This document shows, in pieces, positions 26,082-35,552 of a DNA stretch of 64,000 nucleotides; the first letter of the stretch is position 1, and every line of letters starts with the position of its first letter. Where the stretch lies: positions 248,001-312,000 of the forward strand of contig NZ_AUBF01000006.1 of the NCBI RefSeq assembly GCF_000429105.1, written 5' to 3'. The notes below the pieces were generated by a model. That model was not told the DNA's origin. It was given only the letters and a program-made list of their open reading frames with translations, and did no database searches. A program made the translations under genes and the position numbers. Source of the stretch: Schaalia suimastitidis DSM 15538. GTDB taxonomy: Bacteria > Actinomycetota > Actinomycetes > Actinomycetales > Actinomycetaceae.

Positions 26082-27098
26082 ATGGATGTGAAACGTCTGC
26101 GAACACGCCTATTTCGCGCCAACGAGTTCTGGGTGTTCCTTGTCATCATTGTGTTGGCTGTCATTATCCAAGCTCGTTCCGGCCAGTTTTTCACTGCGAA
26201 TAACCTGGTAGATATTGCCAATGCCATGGTGGTACCCGGCATCTTCGCCGTTGGCGCCCACCTTGTCATAGTTTCAGGAGGGATCGATGTGTCTTTCCCT
26301 GCCTTGGCTTCGCTAGCGGTGTATGCGACGACACGCTTGTTAGTTGATATGGGGTATGACGGTCCGGTAGTTATTCCTTTCCTTATGGCGATTGCCTTCG
26401 GCGCCGTTCTTGGGGCATTTAACGGGATTTTCACCTCTCGACTCACAGTGCCGACACTGATTATCACCTTGGGCACGGCGAATGTTTTTTCTGGTGTCAT
26501 GCAGGGTGCACTGAACTCGGTGCAAATCCCCAATATTCCCAGCTCGATGAGTGCCTTCGGCTCTGCCTCCCTTTTTGAGGTGACTAACCCAAGTTCGGGC
26601 TTACGTTCGACGATGCCGCTCAGCTTCCTTCTGTTTGTGGCGGTTGTTGCTGCGGCTTGGTTCCTTACGAGGCGCACAATGTTTGGGCGGGGAATCTTCG
26701 CTATCGGTGGCGACGCTGCATCGGCTGAACGCGCAGGCTTCAAAGTCCAGCGCATTCGTTTTTGGTTATACGTGGTCGTTGGTGTGATTGCCGCCATTGC
26801 GGGTCTTGTGCGGACCTGCTCCATGGGGCAGATGCATCCAACGAACCTCCTGGGTATGGAAATGATGGTGATTGCTGCTGTTGTGCTTGGTGGCACCGCC
26901 ATCACAGGGGGTACAGGTTCTCTGACGGGCGTCATCCTTGGCACGGCCCTGATTGTTATCGTGCAAAACTCGATGATTCTTACGGGTATTTCCACCTTCT
27001 GGCAAGGATTTGCCTTGGGCTTGCTCATTATCGTCGGCACCGGTATTTCCGCCATGCAAGTCGCGCGGTCGCGTGGACTTCGGATTACGGCAGCGTAA
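26082..27098 (+). CDS. Sugar ABC transporter permease 1 (RbsC-like)
   Basis: A 338-residue inner-membrane protein with about 8-10 helices. It carries the BPD_transp_2 family features GGIDVSFPALASLAVYAT, LTVPTLIITLGTANVFSGV and AVVLGGTAITGGTGSLTGVI. AAGGAG lies 10 bases before the ATG. It is followed by a second, different permease gene, so the channel is a heterodimer as in LsrCD or RhaPQ rather than the RbsC homodimer. That supports the LsrB/RhaS-like reading of the binding protein. Confidence 0.93.
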   Translation: MDVKRLRTRLFRANEFWVFLVIIVLAVIIQARSGQFFTANNLVDIANAMVVPGIFAVGAHLVIVSGGIDVSFPALASLAVYATTRLLVDMGYDGPVVIPFLMAIAFGAVLGAFNGIFTSRLTVPTLIITLGTANVFSGVMQGALNSVQIPNIPSSMSAFGSASLFEVTNPSSGLRSTMPLSFLLFVAVVAAAWFLTRRTMFGRGIFAIGGDAASAERAGFKVQRIRFWLYVVVGVIAAIAGLVRTCSMGQMHPTNLLGMEMMVIAAVVLGGTAITGGTGSLTGVILGTALIVIVQNSMILTGISTFWQGFALGLLIIVGTGISAMQVARSRGLRITAA

Positions 27099-27110
27099 AG
27101 GGGTATGACA

Positions 27111-28172
27111 ATGACTTCACCTGCATCTGCACCTACACGTGCGACCAAACCGAATGTCATCAGTGCATTCCTTGCCCGCGATCCGTGGAGCGCTCGACTT
27201 TTCCTCGTGCTTATTGGTCTGCTTGCCTTTTTCGCTGTGGTGCGACCTGGACCGTTTTTCTCGGTACGCACATGGACATCAATGGCGATTCAATTCCCAG
27301 AGTTCGGGTTGATGGCCCTGGGCGTCATGGTCACCATGTTTACTGCCGGCATTGACCTGTCGGTGGTGGCCATTGCAAATGTCACCTCGATCTGTACAGC
27401 GCTGCTCCTGCGTAGCTTTATTGCAGCTGATGTGACGGGAGGCTCGATACTCCTGGCTGTCCTCATTGCACTGGGTACGGCACTGCTTGTTGGTGTGATA
27501 TGTGGTGCCATTAACGGGTTGTTAATTGCGAAATTGAAGATCCCACCAATTTTGGCAACTCTTGGCACGCTTGAATTATTTGGTGGTATCGCCATTGTGT
27601 TGACAGGTGGCAAGCCGGTATCCGGCCTGCCCGAAGCCTTCGGCACGGTTTTTGCGGCACGCCTTTTCGGCACGATACCTGTGGCGCTGCTAATCTTCAT
27701 TGTCTGTGCCCTGGGTGCTGGTGCCATTTTGGCACTGACAGGTTTTGGCAAGAAGATATTGATGTTGGGAACGAATGAAACGGCAGCCCGTTTCTCCGGT
27801 ATGCAGATCTCATCCTTGCTTATCCGCACCTATGTCATGTCGGGTGTCCTTGCGGCGCTGGCGGGTATCGTGATGCTGGCCAACTACAATTCGGCCAAGG
27901 CAGACTATGGCACCAGCTACACGCTGCTGACGGTCTTGATCGTTGTGCTTGGTGGAGTCAATCCCAATGGCGGTAAGGGACGCCTGTTGGGTGTCATCCT
28001 GTCGATCCTCATGCTTCAGGTGTTGTCATCGGGCTTGAATATGTTCCCCGATATCTCTAATTTCTACCGGCCACTTATTTGGGGTGGTGTGCTGCTCTTC
28101 GTTATCACAGTGAACGAGGTGCACCTTGGTCAGCGTATACGTGAACTTATTCCTGGAAGGAAGACGGCATGA
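27111..28172 (+). CDS. Sugar ABC transporter permease 2 (RbsC-like)
   Basis: The 353-residue partner permease carries TAGIDLSVVAIANVTSICTA, KLKIPPILATLGTLELFGGI and VVLGGVNPNGGKGRLLGVI, again BPD_transp_2 features. The start at 27111 is preferred because AAAGGGG lies 7 bases upstream; an ATG two codons earlier is too close. Its stop overlaps the start of the isomerase gene by 4 bases (ATGA), so the isomerase is part of the same translational unit. Confidence 0.92.
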   Translation: MTSPASAPTRATKPNVISAFLARDPWSARLFLVLIGLLAFFAVVRPGPFFSVRTWTSMAIQFPEFGLMALGVMVTMFTAGIDLSVVAIANVTSICTALLLRSFIAADVTGGSILLAVLIALGTALLVGVICGAINGLLIAKLKIPPILATLGTLELFGGIAIVLTGGKPVSGLPEAFGTVFAARLFGTIPVALLIFIVCALGAGAILALTGFGKKILMLGTNETAARFSGMQISSLLIRTYVMSGVLAALAGIVMLANYNSAKADYGTSYTLLTVLIVVLGGVNPNGGKGRLLGVILSILMLQVLSSGLNMFPDISNFYRPLIWGGVLLFVITVNEVHLGQRIRELIPGRKTA

Positions 28173-28732
28173 AAACTTTGCGAGGAAAAAACGTTGTTGT
28201 CGGCGCAGATTTTGCGGGTTTCCCACTGAAAGAAGTGGTGAAAGCGCATCTGGAGGAACGAGGGTGGCGCGTAGCTGACCTGACACCTGATATTGAGACT
28301 GCTCCGATGTACCACCGTGTGGGTTTTGCCTTGGGTGCCAAGATTGCCGAGGGCGAATTTGAACGGGCACTTGCCTTCTGTGGGACGGGTATGGGGATCC
28401 ATATTGCCGCATCGAAGGTGCCGCATGTCCATGCGGCGGTCGCCGAATCCCTCCAGGCAGCACGTCGGGCGGCGGCTGCCAATGGTGCGAATCTGTTGGC
28501 CATGGGTGCTTTTTGGACCGGGCCGCGGTTGGCGATGGCGATGGCGGATGCATTCCTTGAATCGCAGTTAGGCAGCGGGTACGAGGATTGGGATGGTTTT
28601 TATGAGTACCATCGCATCGGGTGGGATGAGTGCGAAAACTTCGACTATGAGGCGTATAAGGCCAATGGGTTCGAGGTTGTGAATCCTCAGTTCGCTCCCT
28701 TGGCGCCTCAACCGGTGGGCTTAGCGTATTAA
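28169..28732 (+). CDS. Atypical RpiB/LacAB-family sugar-phosphate isomerase
   Basis: The 187-residue protein has the LacAB/RpiB fold marks VVGADFAGFPLK, EERGWRVADLTP and the catalytic loop FCGTGMGIHIAASKV with Cys and Thr. Compared with E. coli RpiB, the N-terminal DH pair is changed (CDHVGF becomes ADFAGF) and the active-site His of the RQHND segment is missing (it reads RRAAAANGA). There is also a 45-residue acidic and aromatic tail (YEDWDGFYEYHRIGWDE). Those changes make ribose-5-phosphate an unlikely sole substrate. It ends the importer operon after permease 2 with a 4-base overlap, so its substrate is probably the phosphorylated form of the imported sugar. Confidence 0.85.
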   Translation: MKTLRGKNVVVGADFAGFPLKEVVKAHLEERGWRVADLTPDIETAPMYHRVGFALGAKIAEGEFERALAFCGTGMGIHIAASKVPHVHAAVAESLQAARRAAAANGANLLAMGAFWTGPRLAMAMADAFLESQLGSGYEDWDGFYEYHRIGWDECENFDYEAYKANGFEVVNPQFAPLAPQPVGLAY

Positions 28733-28852
28733 GGCGCTATTAGTACCGTCTTGTTGGGCAAGTACTCGGTCTAGACCATGTGGCCAAGTGAGTGCCATAG
28801 GTTTTGGTTCGGGTGATCCATCGAAGGGCTTGTGCTTCCGACAGGATGCCTT

Positions 28853-28892
28853 ATTGCGGCTGCGTGACACGTGAGTGTGACGCAGCCGCAAT
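28853..28892. terminator. Bidirectional terminator between the isomerase and LacI genes
   Basis: Perfect 13-base arms (28853-28865 and 28880-28892) with a further inner stem ACAC/GTGT make a long hairpin between two convergent genes. T-tracts are weak on both sides. Confidence 0.65.
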
Positions 28893-28896
28893 CGTG

Positions 28897-29919
28897 TTAT
28901 GCGCGACGCATTGGGGACGTTGATTCGCGGACTACGAGATGGCCTGGCACCACGATATGGCCTTCCGATTTTTTGTCCGCAAGGAGGATTTCAACACCGT
29001 GGCGCGCGATATCGGCTAGGGGCTGGCGGAAGGTGGTGATTGACGGGTGCATCAGAGAAGCGAACTGTATGTCGTCGAATCCGGTAACCATGACCTGGTC
29101 AGGTACTGAAATCTTTGCGCGACGTAGTTGAGTGATGGCGCCGATTGCGAGCAAGTCATTGAGGCACACAATTGCATCGGGTAGGTCGGCGCGTTGGAGG
29201 ATGCGGCGCACGGCAGCGGCACCGGCTTCAACGGAAAAGGCGCACTCGATGGAGTCTTCTTCGCGTAATTCAATGCCGAGGCGTGCGGCGCAGGAAACTG
29301 TCGCAGTGACGCGCGTATCGGAAGATAACTCGGATCCGGTATTGGCCAACATCGCAATACGTCGCACGCCTCGCTCAAGGAGGTGGCGCAAAACCGTGTC
29401 CATCCCGTCGGGGTCATCAACGCCAATCGTGGGGATTGAGGCGTCGTGGACGCCACGATCTAATTGGACCGTGGGGACAATACTTGCGGTGCGTTCGACC
29501 GCTGGGGTGGAGTATGTCTGGTGAAGCGGAACGACGAGCAGCCCATCGACGGCACCCGATTCCAAGGAACGTAACTGACGATTTTCATTGATGACCGACA
29601 TGCGTGAGTCGCAGAGCAGCAGGTTAAGCCCTCGTTCGGCAAGGCAGTGTTCGACCTGTTCGACTAATTCAATGTAAAACGGATTAGAGATGGAGGGGAC
29701 CACCATGCCAATGGCGCCTGCGGTGGCCAAGCGTAGTGAACGCGCAATGGGGTTGGCCTGGTAGCCCATGGTTCGTGCCACAGCGCGAACATGATCGCGT
29801 GTGGAGGCGGCGATTAGTTCTCCGCCTCGTCCCAATGCGCGTGACGCTGTAGATACGGATACGCCAGCCGCCTTGGCGACATCGACGAGGCGTGGTCGAA
29901 CGCGGTCGTCGGTGCTCAT
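28897..29919 (-). CDS. LacI-family transcriptional repressor
   Basis: The 340-residue protein has an N-terminal helix-turn-helix and hinge (LVDVAKAAGVSVSTASRALG) and a sugar-binding core of the type I periplasmic fold (GAIGMVVPSISNPFYIELVE, VDGLLVVPL, VMVTGFDDIQFASLMHPSIT). The DDIQFA and P-loop-like segments are typical. It sits convergent to the importer operon and is its likely repressor, binding sites at 21992-22005 and 23080-23090. The start at 29919 gives the expected 10-residue lead; an ATG 9 codons upstream (29946) is also possible. Neither has a clear ribosome site. Confidence 0.9.
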   Translation of the reverse strand: MSTDDRVRPRLVDVAKAAGVSVSTASRALGRGGELIAASTRDHVRAVARTMGYQANPIARSLRLATAGAIGMVVPSISNPFYIELVEQVEHCLAERGLNLLLCDSRMSVINENRQLRSLESGAVDGLLVVPLHQTYSTPAVERTASIVPTVQLDRGVHDASIPTIGVDDPDGMDTVLRHLLERGVRRIAMLANTGSELSSDTRVTATVSCAARLGIELREEDSIECAFSVEAGAAAVRRILQRADLPDAIVCLNDLLAIGAITQLRRAKISVPDQVMVTGFDDIQFASLMHPSITTFRQPLADIARHGVEILLADKKSEGHIVVPGHLVVRESTSPMRRA

Positions 29920-30004
29920 AGGGGGATTGTATCGACTTGTCCGCATTTGTGTGACGCGGTGAATAATTCAAAAGCTGTATGAAACACTGGGGTGCTGGTC
30001 GCTC

Positions 30005-31243
30005 TTACTCGATCCAATCCAAAGGGTTGTTGACTAGAGCATCAAATACTCGGTGGGCTGCGCCCGTCACGGCAAGCCATGTTGAATCTGGCAGCACCTC
30101 AATGGTGGGTGTTTGCCATGGTGCTTGCAGGGTGCGGCCTTTCATTTCGGCCAGTGCGGGTGCGGCAATATGTGCCTCAAGTTCAGCCAGATTTCCACCA
30201 AGTATCACCAGTGGTAGATCCACCAGGTTAATGGTGGCAGCCAATGCGCGCCCCAGAGCAATACCGCCTTGCTCAAGTGCGTGTTGGGCCTGCGACGATC
30301 CATCTGTGGCTGCCTCGATAATGGTGGTGATAGTGGCATCACGTTCAAGGCCAGCATGTGCAGCTAACGCACGTAGGCCAAGGAAAGCTTCGAGGCAACC
30401 ATTTGCTCCGCAGGAGCAGGCTGGGCCCGCCGGATCAGTGCAGATATGTCCAATTTCGCCCGACCAGCCATGTGCGCCGGACATGCTCTTGTGATCGATG
30501 ATAATGCCGGCGCCAACACCGACTTCGCCGGAGACGAAAACGAAGGATGCTGGGCCGCTGGGAACACCGGGCTTGGGGGAGGATACCGCGTATGCCGCGA
30601 GGTCAGCTTCGTTGGCAATGACTGTGGGACGTAGGGTGCCCATGGGTTCAAGGAGCTGGTCAAAGGGGATATCTCGCCAACCAAGGTTAGGGGCGATAGT
30701 GAGGGCATTGTGGGAGACAAGGCCTGGTAACGCCAGGCCAGTGCCAATAAAGAGTGTGCTATCTGTGCAATGTTGTGTGTGGAGGTGGTGGGCGAGGCGG
30801 GCCAGTTCGGTGATGGTATCTGTTGGATCTGAGTCAGCGTAGTCGCCCTGTTTGGTGACTTCTGCCAGTACAGTGCCGCCCAGATCCACCATGCGTGCCC
30901 CCAGGCCAGAGACGTTGACCTCTAATCCTAGGGCAATGGCGGTACTTCCTTGGGCAGTGAGGCGGTTGGCGGGCCTGCCGCGGGTACCTTCGTCGATGGG
31001 AGGTAATTCATTGACGAGGCCAGAGGCGGTGAGTTCGTCAACGAGGCGTGAGACCGTGGCCGGGGTAATGCCTGTGCGTTGTGCGATGGCAGCGCGGGTG
31101 ACGGTGTCGCTGTTGGCCAGCGCCTCTTTGAGGACGAGCGAAAGATTCATTGCACGCAGACTGCGGGCCTGGACGCCTGACCGTTGGGCGGAGGGCAAGC
31201 CGGTATCTAAGTGAGGATGCTTGCCGGAACTACTCTGTGCCAT
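30005..31243 (-). CDS. ROK-family repressor (XylR-like)
   Basis: The 412-residue protein combines an N-terminal winged helix (TRAAIAQRTGITPATVSRLV, about residues 52-72) with a ROK kinase-like sensor domain. The ROK zinc motif is intact (CSCGANGCLEAF), and GVGAGIIIDHKSMSGAHGWSGE is present. It is transcribed away from xylA, with 130 bases between the two start codons, in which lies an ATTTAG-N8-CTAAAT inverted repeat. It is therefore most probably the xylose-responsive repressor of xylA and perhaps of the second xylo-oligosaccharide operon at 43 kb. The effector assignment is by context. Confidence 0.9.
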   Translation of the reverse strand: MAQSSSGKHPHLDTGLPSAQRSGVQARSLRAMNLSLVLKEALANSDTVTRAAIAQRTGITPATVSRLVDELTASGLVNELPPIDEGTRGRPANRLTAQGSTAIALGLEVNVSGLGARMVDLGGTVLAEVTKQGDYADSDPTDTITELARLAHHLHTQHCTDSTLFIGTGLALPGLVSHNALTIAPNLGWRDIPFDQLLEPMGTLRPTVIANEADLAAYAVSSPKPGVPSGPASFVFVSGEVGVGAGIIIDHKSMSGAHGWSGEIGHICTDPAGPACSCGANGCLEAFLGLRALAAHAGLERDATITTIIEAATDGSSQAQHALEQGGIALGRALAATINLVDLPLVILGGNLAELEAHIAAPALAEMKGRTLQAPWQTPTIEVLPDSTWLAVTGAAHRVFDALVNNPLDWIE

Positions 31244-31246
31244 GGC

Positions 31247-31292
31247 TTGACTCTACCGCACCCCAGATATAAATTTAGATACACAACTAAAT
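31247..31292 (+). promoter_or_regulatory. xylA promoter and ROK-regulator operator
   Basis: TTGACT (31247-31252) is followed at 17 bases by TAAATT (31270-31275), or at 15 bases by TATAAA. A perfect inverted repeat ATTTAG-N8-CTAAAT (31273-31292) overlaps or adjoins the -10 box. TTTAG/CTAAA half-sites are common in ROK-type XylR operators. Confidence 0.55.
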
Positions 31293-31373
31293 GTGTCGGG
31301 CGATGAATGTGCGACACAAGGCAACTCTTGCCTCGTCGATGACGACCTAAGCACCTATCCAACGGAGGACACC

Positions 31374-32555
31374 ATGACCCGTACCCCCACCCCTGAAGAC
31401 AAATTCTCATTCGGCCTGTGGACCGTTGGTTGGCAAGCCGTCGACCCCTTCGGTGTGGCCACCCGCCCAGCACTTGAACCCTGGGAATACGCCGAAAAAC
31501 TCGCCGAACTTGGTGCGTGGGGCTTCACCTTCCACGACAACGACGTCTTCGACTTCCATGCCAGCGACGCAGAGCGACACGAGCGGGTCATGAAAGTCAA
31601 AGAAGCGGCCGATGCTCACGGCCTCGTCATCGAAATGGTCACCACCAACACCTTCACCCACCCCGTTTTCAAAGACGGTGGCCTGACCAATAATGACCGT
31701 TCAATTCGCCGTTTCGGCCTACGTAAAGTCCTGCGCAACGTTGACCTCGCGGCTGAACTTGGCGCAAAAACCTTCGTCATGTGGGGTGGGCGTGAAGGTG
31801 CCGAATACGACTCATCCAAAGACCTCTACGCCGCCCACGAACGCTACAAGGAAGGCCTAGACACGGTCGCGGCCTACATTAAAGCCAAAGGCTACGATCT
31901 GCGCATCGGTTTAGAGCCCAAACCTAATGAACCTCGCGGTGATATCTTCCTGCCAACTGTTGGGCACGCATTGGCCCTGATCGCACAGCTCGATAACGGC
32001 GATGTCGTGGGCTTGAACCCAGAGGTCGGCCACGAACAGATGGCAAACCTCAATTACACACACGCCCTCGCCCAAGCCCTCCAATGTGGCAAACTCTTCC
32101 ACATTGACCTCAACGGCCAATCGGGCCTCAAATACGACCAAGACAAGGCTTTCGGGCACGGCGACCTTGCCAGCGCATTCTTTACAGTGGATCTGCTGGT
32201 CAACGGTTTCCCCGGTGGCGGCCCCCGTTATGACGGACCTATCCACTTCGACTACAAGCCCAGCCGCACCGAAGGTATGGAAGGCGTGTGGGAATCGGCG
32301 CGAGCCAATATCGAAATGTGGCTCATGCTGGCTGACAAGGCACGCGCTTTCCGCGCAGATCCTGCCACACAAGAGTTGATGAAAGCTGCATCCATTGATC
32401 AGCTGTGCCAACCGACACTGGCTGACGGGGAAAGCTTGGAGGACTTCCTCGCCGATCGCAGTGCCTTCGAAGACTTCGATGCTGATGCAGCAGGTGCTCG
32501 CGAATACCACTTCGTTGAGCTCTACCACCAGGCGATGCGTCACCTTATCGGCTGA
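31374..32555 (+). CDS. xylA: Xylose isomerase
   Basis: XylA converts D-xylose to D-xylulose in the cytoplasm. The 393-residue product is the short, class I (Streptomyces-like) form. His54 and Asp57 in FTFHDND occupy the known active-site positions. Metal ligands appear in [25 protein letters not shown] and [15 protein letters not shown]. The ATG at 31374 has GGAGGACACC immediately upstream; an open frame extends 27 codons further but without a site. It is divergent from a ROK regulator and followed by xylB after a 193-base gap with a long stem-loop. Confidence 0.97.
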   Translation: MTRTPTPEDKFSFGLWTVGWQAVDPFGVATRPALEPWEYAEKLAELGAWGFTFHDNDVFDFHASDAERHERVMKVKEAADAHGLVIEMVTTNTFTHPVFKDGGLTNNDRSIRRFGLRKVLRNVDLAAELGAKTFVMWGGREGAEYDSSKDLYAAHERYKEGLDTVAAYIKAKGYDLRIGLEPKPNEPRGDIFLPTVGHALALIAQLDNGDVVGLNPEVGHEQMANLNYTHALAQALQCGKLFHIDLNGQSGLKYDQDKAFGHGDLASAFFTVDLLVNGFPGGGPRYDGPIHFDYKPSRTEGMEGVWESARANIEMWLMLADKARAFRADPATQELMKAASIDQLCQPTLADGESLEDFLADRSAFEDFDADAAGAREYHFVELYHQAMRHLIG

Positions 32556-32567
32556 CCTTGTCATCCG

Positions 32568-32640
32568 GTGGGCATCGAGGTGAGGCTCCCAGCAGCGGAA
32601 TCCAGCAGAGGATCCAGCAGGAGCACTCACCTCGGTGCCC
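32568..32640 (+). other. Long stem-loop between xylA and xylB
   Basis: Arms of 16 bases (32568-32583 and 32625-32640) pair with one G-U, around a 41-base loop that contains CCAGCAG twice. It starts 12 bases after the xylA stop. It could terminate part of the transcripts or stabilise xylA message; there is no T-run. Confidence 0.6.
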
Positions 32641-32748
32641 AACCATTGTCACGCGCGCCACGCCGCCTGATAAGCCGCCAATGCAACGTGGGCGACAAGC
32701 GGTGTGTCACTACTATTGCAACAAAATCCGCACACCACAGGAGCCATT

Positions 32749-34092
32749 ATGTCTACACGCCCCTACGTCGCTGGCGTTGACACATCTACCCAATCCTGCA
32801 AGGTAGTCATTTGGGACCCTGCCACTGGCAGCATCGTGCGACACGGCCGTGCTGCACACCCTGATGGCACCGAAGTGCACCCCAACGCGTGGTGGGAAGC
32901 GTTTCTTCGCGCCGTCGACGACGCAGGTGGCCTCGATGACGTCGCCGCCCTATCTGTTGGCGGCCAACAACACGGTATGGTGTGCCTCGATGTGCACGGT
33001 GAAGTGATACGACCGGCGCTGCTGTGGAACGATACGCGCAGCGCAGGTGCGGCAGCCGACCTCGTCAACGAAAAAGGTGCCGCCTGGTGGGCCGCAACCA
33101 CAGGTTCTGTTCCTGTCGCATCGCTCACCGTCGCGAAATTGCGGTGGCTGGCAGAGCATGAACCAGATAATGCGGCACGTATCGCTGCCATCTGCCTGCC
33201 TCACGATTGGCTCACATGGAAAATCATGGGCGCTCCATCGTTAGATGCCTTAGTGACAGACCGCTCCGATGCCTCGGGTACGGGTTACCATGCGCGCTGC
33301 ACGAAAGATGGGCAAGCGTCATACGCATACCGTCGCGATATCCTCGCTGACGCGCTACGGATTGATCAGGCGGAGGCGGAGGCGATTATTCTGCCGCGTA
33401 TCCTGGCCCCCTGGGAGATGGCAGGTCGAGGCGATGCTTCGCGAGGGTGGGGCGACATCATCCTCGGTCCCGGCGCAGGTGACAATGCGGGCGCTGCACT
33501 TGGTGTTGGCCTGCAGGTGGGGTCAGCGCTCTTGTCGCTGGGAACCTCGGGCGTGGTAGCTGCCGTATCAGCAACACCCGTTGAGGATCCTTCCGGACTG
33601 GTCACCGGCTTTTCTGACGCATCAGGGAACTGGCTGCCGCTGGCCTGCACGCTGAACGCCAGCCGCATCATCGATGCCATGATGGCCGTCACCGGTCTAG
33701 ATTATGCAGCCTTCGACGAGGCAGCATTATCCGTGCCCGACGCTGGAGGACTCACCCTCATCCCCTACTTTGAGGGCGAACGCACGCCGAATTTGCCCGA
33801 GGCGAAAGCGGAGTTGCATGGCATGACCCTGGCCAATAGCGACCGCGCCCATGTTGCCCGAGCAACCGTGGAAGGTCTATTGAACCTTATGTGCTACGCC
33901 CTCGATGCAATGCGTGATCTGGGTGTGCCCGTGGAACGTGTCCTTGTTGTTGGTGGTGGTGCAAAATCGGCGGCAGTGAGGGCACTGGCATCGGCTCATC
34001 TTGACGCCATCGTGGAGTTCCCGGCCGCTGGTGAATATGTGGCGCTTGGCGCAGCCAAGCAGGCCGCGCAGGTACTCGCCGCCCAAGGCTAA
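32749..34092 (+). CDS. xylB: Xylulokinase
   Basis: XylB phosphorylates D-xylulose to D-xylulose 5-phosphate, the entry to the pentose phosphate or phosphoketolase route. The 447-residue FGGY-family kinase has the N-terminal phosphate loop GVDTSTQSCKVVIWD, GGQQHGMVCLD, LLWNDTRS, the P-loop-like LGTSGVVAA and the C-terminal VLVVGGGAKSAAVR. The ATG at 32749 is chosen because AGGAG lies 5 bases upstream. It is a little shorter than E. coli XylB (484). It follows xylA and is followed 5 bases later by an MFS gene. As no araB is nearby, a broader ketopentose range is conceivable but not shown. Confidence 0.95.
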   Translation: MSTRPYVAGVDTSTQSCKVVIWDPATGSIVRHGRAAHPDGTEVHPNAWWEAFLRAVDDAGGLDDVAALSVGGQQHGMVCLDVHGEVIRPALLWNDTRSAGAAADLVNEKGAAWWAATTGSVPVASLTVAKLRWLAEHEPDNAARIAAICLPHDWLTWKIMGAPSLDALVTDRSDASGTGYHARCTKDGQASYAYRRDILADALRIDQAEAEAIILPRILAPWEMAGRGDASRGWGDIILGPGAGDNAGAALGVGLQVGSALLSLGTSGVVAAVSATPVEDPSGLVTGFSDASGNWLPLACTLNASRIIDAMMAVTGLDYAAFDEAALSVPDAGGLTLIPYFEGERTPNLPEAKAELHGMTLANSDRAHVARATVEGLLNLMCYALDAMRDLGVPVERVLVVGGGAKSAAVRALASAHLDAIVEFPAAGEYVALGAAKQAAQVLAAQG

Positions 34093-34097
34093 CTGCG

Positions 34098-35552
34098 ATG
34101 GCTGGCGCTGGCCTGAAGATATACCAAGAACTCCTGACGACACCGCATGTGGCTCGTTTTGTTATTGGTGGCGTCATTGCGCAATTTCCGTACGGCATGG
34201 TGTCGATGGCGGTCCTTATCGGTGTGCGCGACGGGTACGGTTCGTATAGCCTCGCTGGCTTAGCTGCTGCGGTGATGGCGGCATCGGGCGCATTATGTGG
34301 CCCCATTATTGGCAGGCAGGTCGACAAATGGGGACAGCGTCGGGTAGCCGTGGTGGTCGCCGCCTTCTGGCTGATATCGCATGCCTTTTTGGCGTGGGTG
34401 CTGACAGCATTGCCGCCACTGTGGGTGTTGATTGTCGCCGTTCTCATGCTGGGCGTGAGTGTTCCATCTGGCGCTCTGCTGCGTGCACGATGGCCGCTGG
34501 CCTTATATGAGCGCGGCGGCATGATGAATAGCGCATTGTCACTGACATCGGTGCTTGAAGAAAGTATGTGGGTACTGTCTACGCCGATCGCCACCGTCTT
34601 GGCCACCCTTGTTGCGCCCACTGCGCCGCTGCTCTTTTCTGCATGCGCGATCGTCGTCGGTTTGTATTTGCTGCTAGGAAACCGAATATATGAGCCGATT
34701 GCATTGGTTGATGCAGCTGGGGTTTTGGTGCCTGAACAGGTATTTCCAGGCGGACCATCTCCAGGTGCGGCTGCCTGTGCTACGCCGCCCTTAAGTGCAG
34801 TTGTCACCGATACACCGTCTCCAGATGCGGCCAACCCTGCCGCGCCTCCCCTTACTGCGCGGATTAACGAGGCGCCCAATGACTCCGCTGTCTCCATCGA
34901 GGTGACGCAAGCAGGCAACGACAACCCGGTGGGCGCATCGCCTCGTCCAATACCGCCTCGGTACGCATTAGCCACTGTCAGACTGTGGACCGCCTCGTTC
35001 GTGGCGCTACTAATAATTCAGGTGTTCTACGGGGCCTTCCAAAGCACCACAGGTATTGCTGTAGTGGCATTCGCGCGTGAACAAGGCGTCCAAGAATGGG
35101 CTGGCGTTGTGACAGCCTGTTTCTCCGCGGCATCAATGATTGCTGCGGTACTTTATGGCATGAAACAATGGCGCAGTTCGCTTCTGCTGCGTTTTTATCT
35201 TGGATTGGCGGCCCTCGCATTAGGATGTTCTGCGCTCGTAATGGTGCCGTCGATGGCGGCTGCTGGTGCCGTGATGTTTATATCGGGTCTATTCCAAGCG
35301 CCTACCGTTGTCAACCTTAATCAGATGCTTTTTCGTATCGTTCCTTCATCGCGTTTGACTGAAGGTATGGCCCACCAGGGTGCGATGTGGGTTGTCGGCA
35401 TGTCAACGTCGAATCTCGTTGCTGGTGCTGTGATCGATCGCTATGGTGCATTGGGTGGTTTCGGAACGATCCGTGCTTTCGCTGCCATTGCACTCGTCAT
35501 CGCTGTTGGTGCGTATATGCCTCTGAAACGCCGGGTAGGCAGTAGCAGTTAG
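34098..35552 (+). CDS. MFS transporter with a long central loop
   Basis: The 484-residue protein has about 12 helices split by a central cytoplasmic loop of about 75 residues (about 210-290), which is rich in Pro, Ala, Ser and Thr. The first half holds the MFS motif A variant GRQVDKWGQRRVAVVV between helices 2 and 3. The start is 5 bases after the xylB stop, so it is co-transcribed with xylB. Substrate is unknown; pentose import or sugar efflux are possible by context. Its stop overlaps the stop of the convergent LacI gene by 4 bases. Confidence 0.8.
   Translation: MAGAGLKIYQELLTTPHVARFVIGGVIAQFPYGMVSMAVLIGVRDGYGSYSLAGLAAAVMAASGALCGPIIGRQVDKWGQRRVAVVVAAFWLISHAFLAWVLTALPPLWVLIVAVLMLGVSVPSGALLRARWPLALYERGGMMNSALSLTSVLEESMWVLSTPIATVLATLVAPTAPLLFSACAIVVGLYLLLGNRIYEPIALVDAAGVLVPEQVFPGGPSPGAAACATPPLSAVVTDTPSPDAANPAAPPLTARINEAPNDSAVSIEVTQAGNDNPVGASPRPIPPRYALATVRLWTASFVALLIIQVFYGAFQSTTGIAVVAFAREQGVQEWAGVVTACFSAASMIAAVLYGMKQWRSSLLLRFYLGLAALALGCSALVMVPSMAAAGAVMFISGLFQAPTVVNLNQMLFRIVPSSRLTEGMAHQGAMWVVGMSTSNLVAGAVIDRYGALGGFGTIRAFAAIALVIAVGAYMPLKRRVGSSS

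Noticed and set aside
25901-27271. 456-codon minus-strand open frame over the sugar permease genes
   Set aside because: It mirrors the two permeases, is rich in Arg, Pro and Thr, and has no family motif. The plus-strand proteins are unambiguous.
33887-34975. 362-codon minus-strand open frame over xylB and the MFS gene
   Set aside because: It is a shadow of clear plus-strand genes with low-complexity Ala/Thr/Ser composition.
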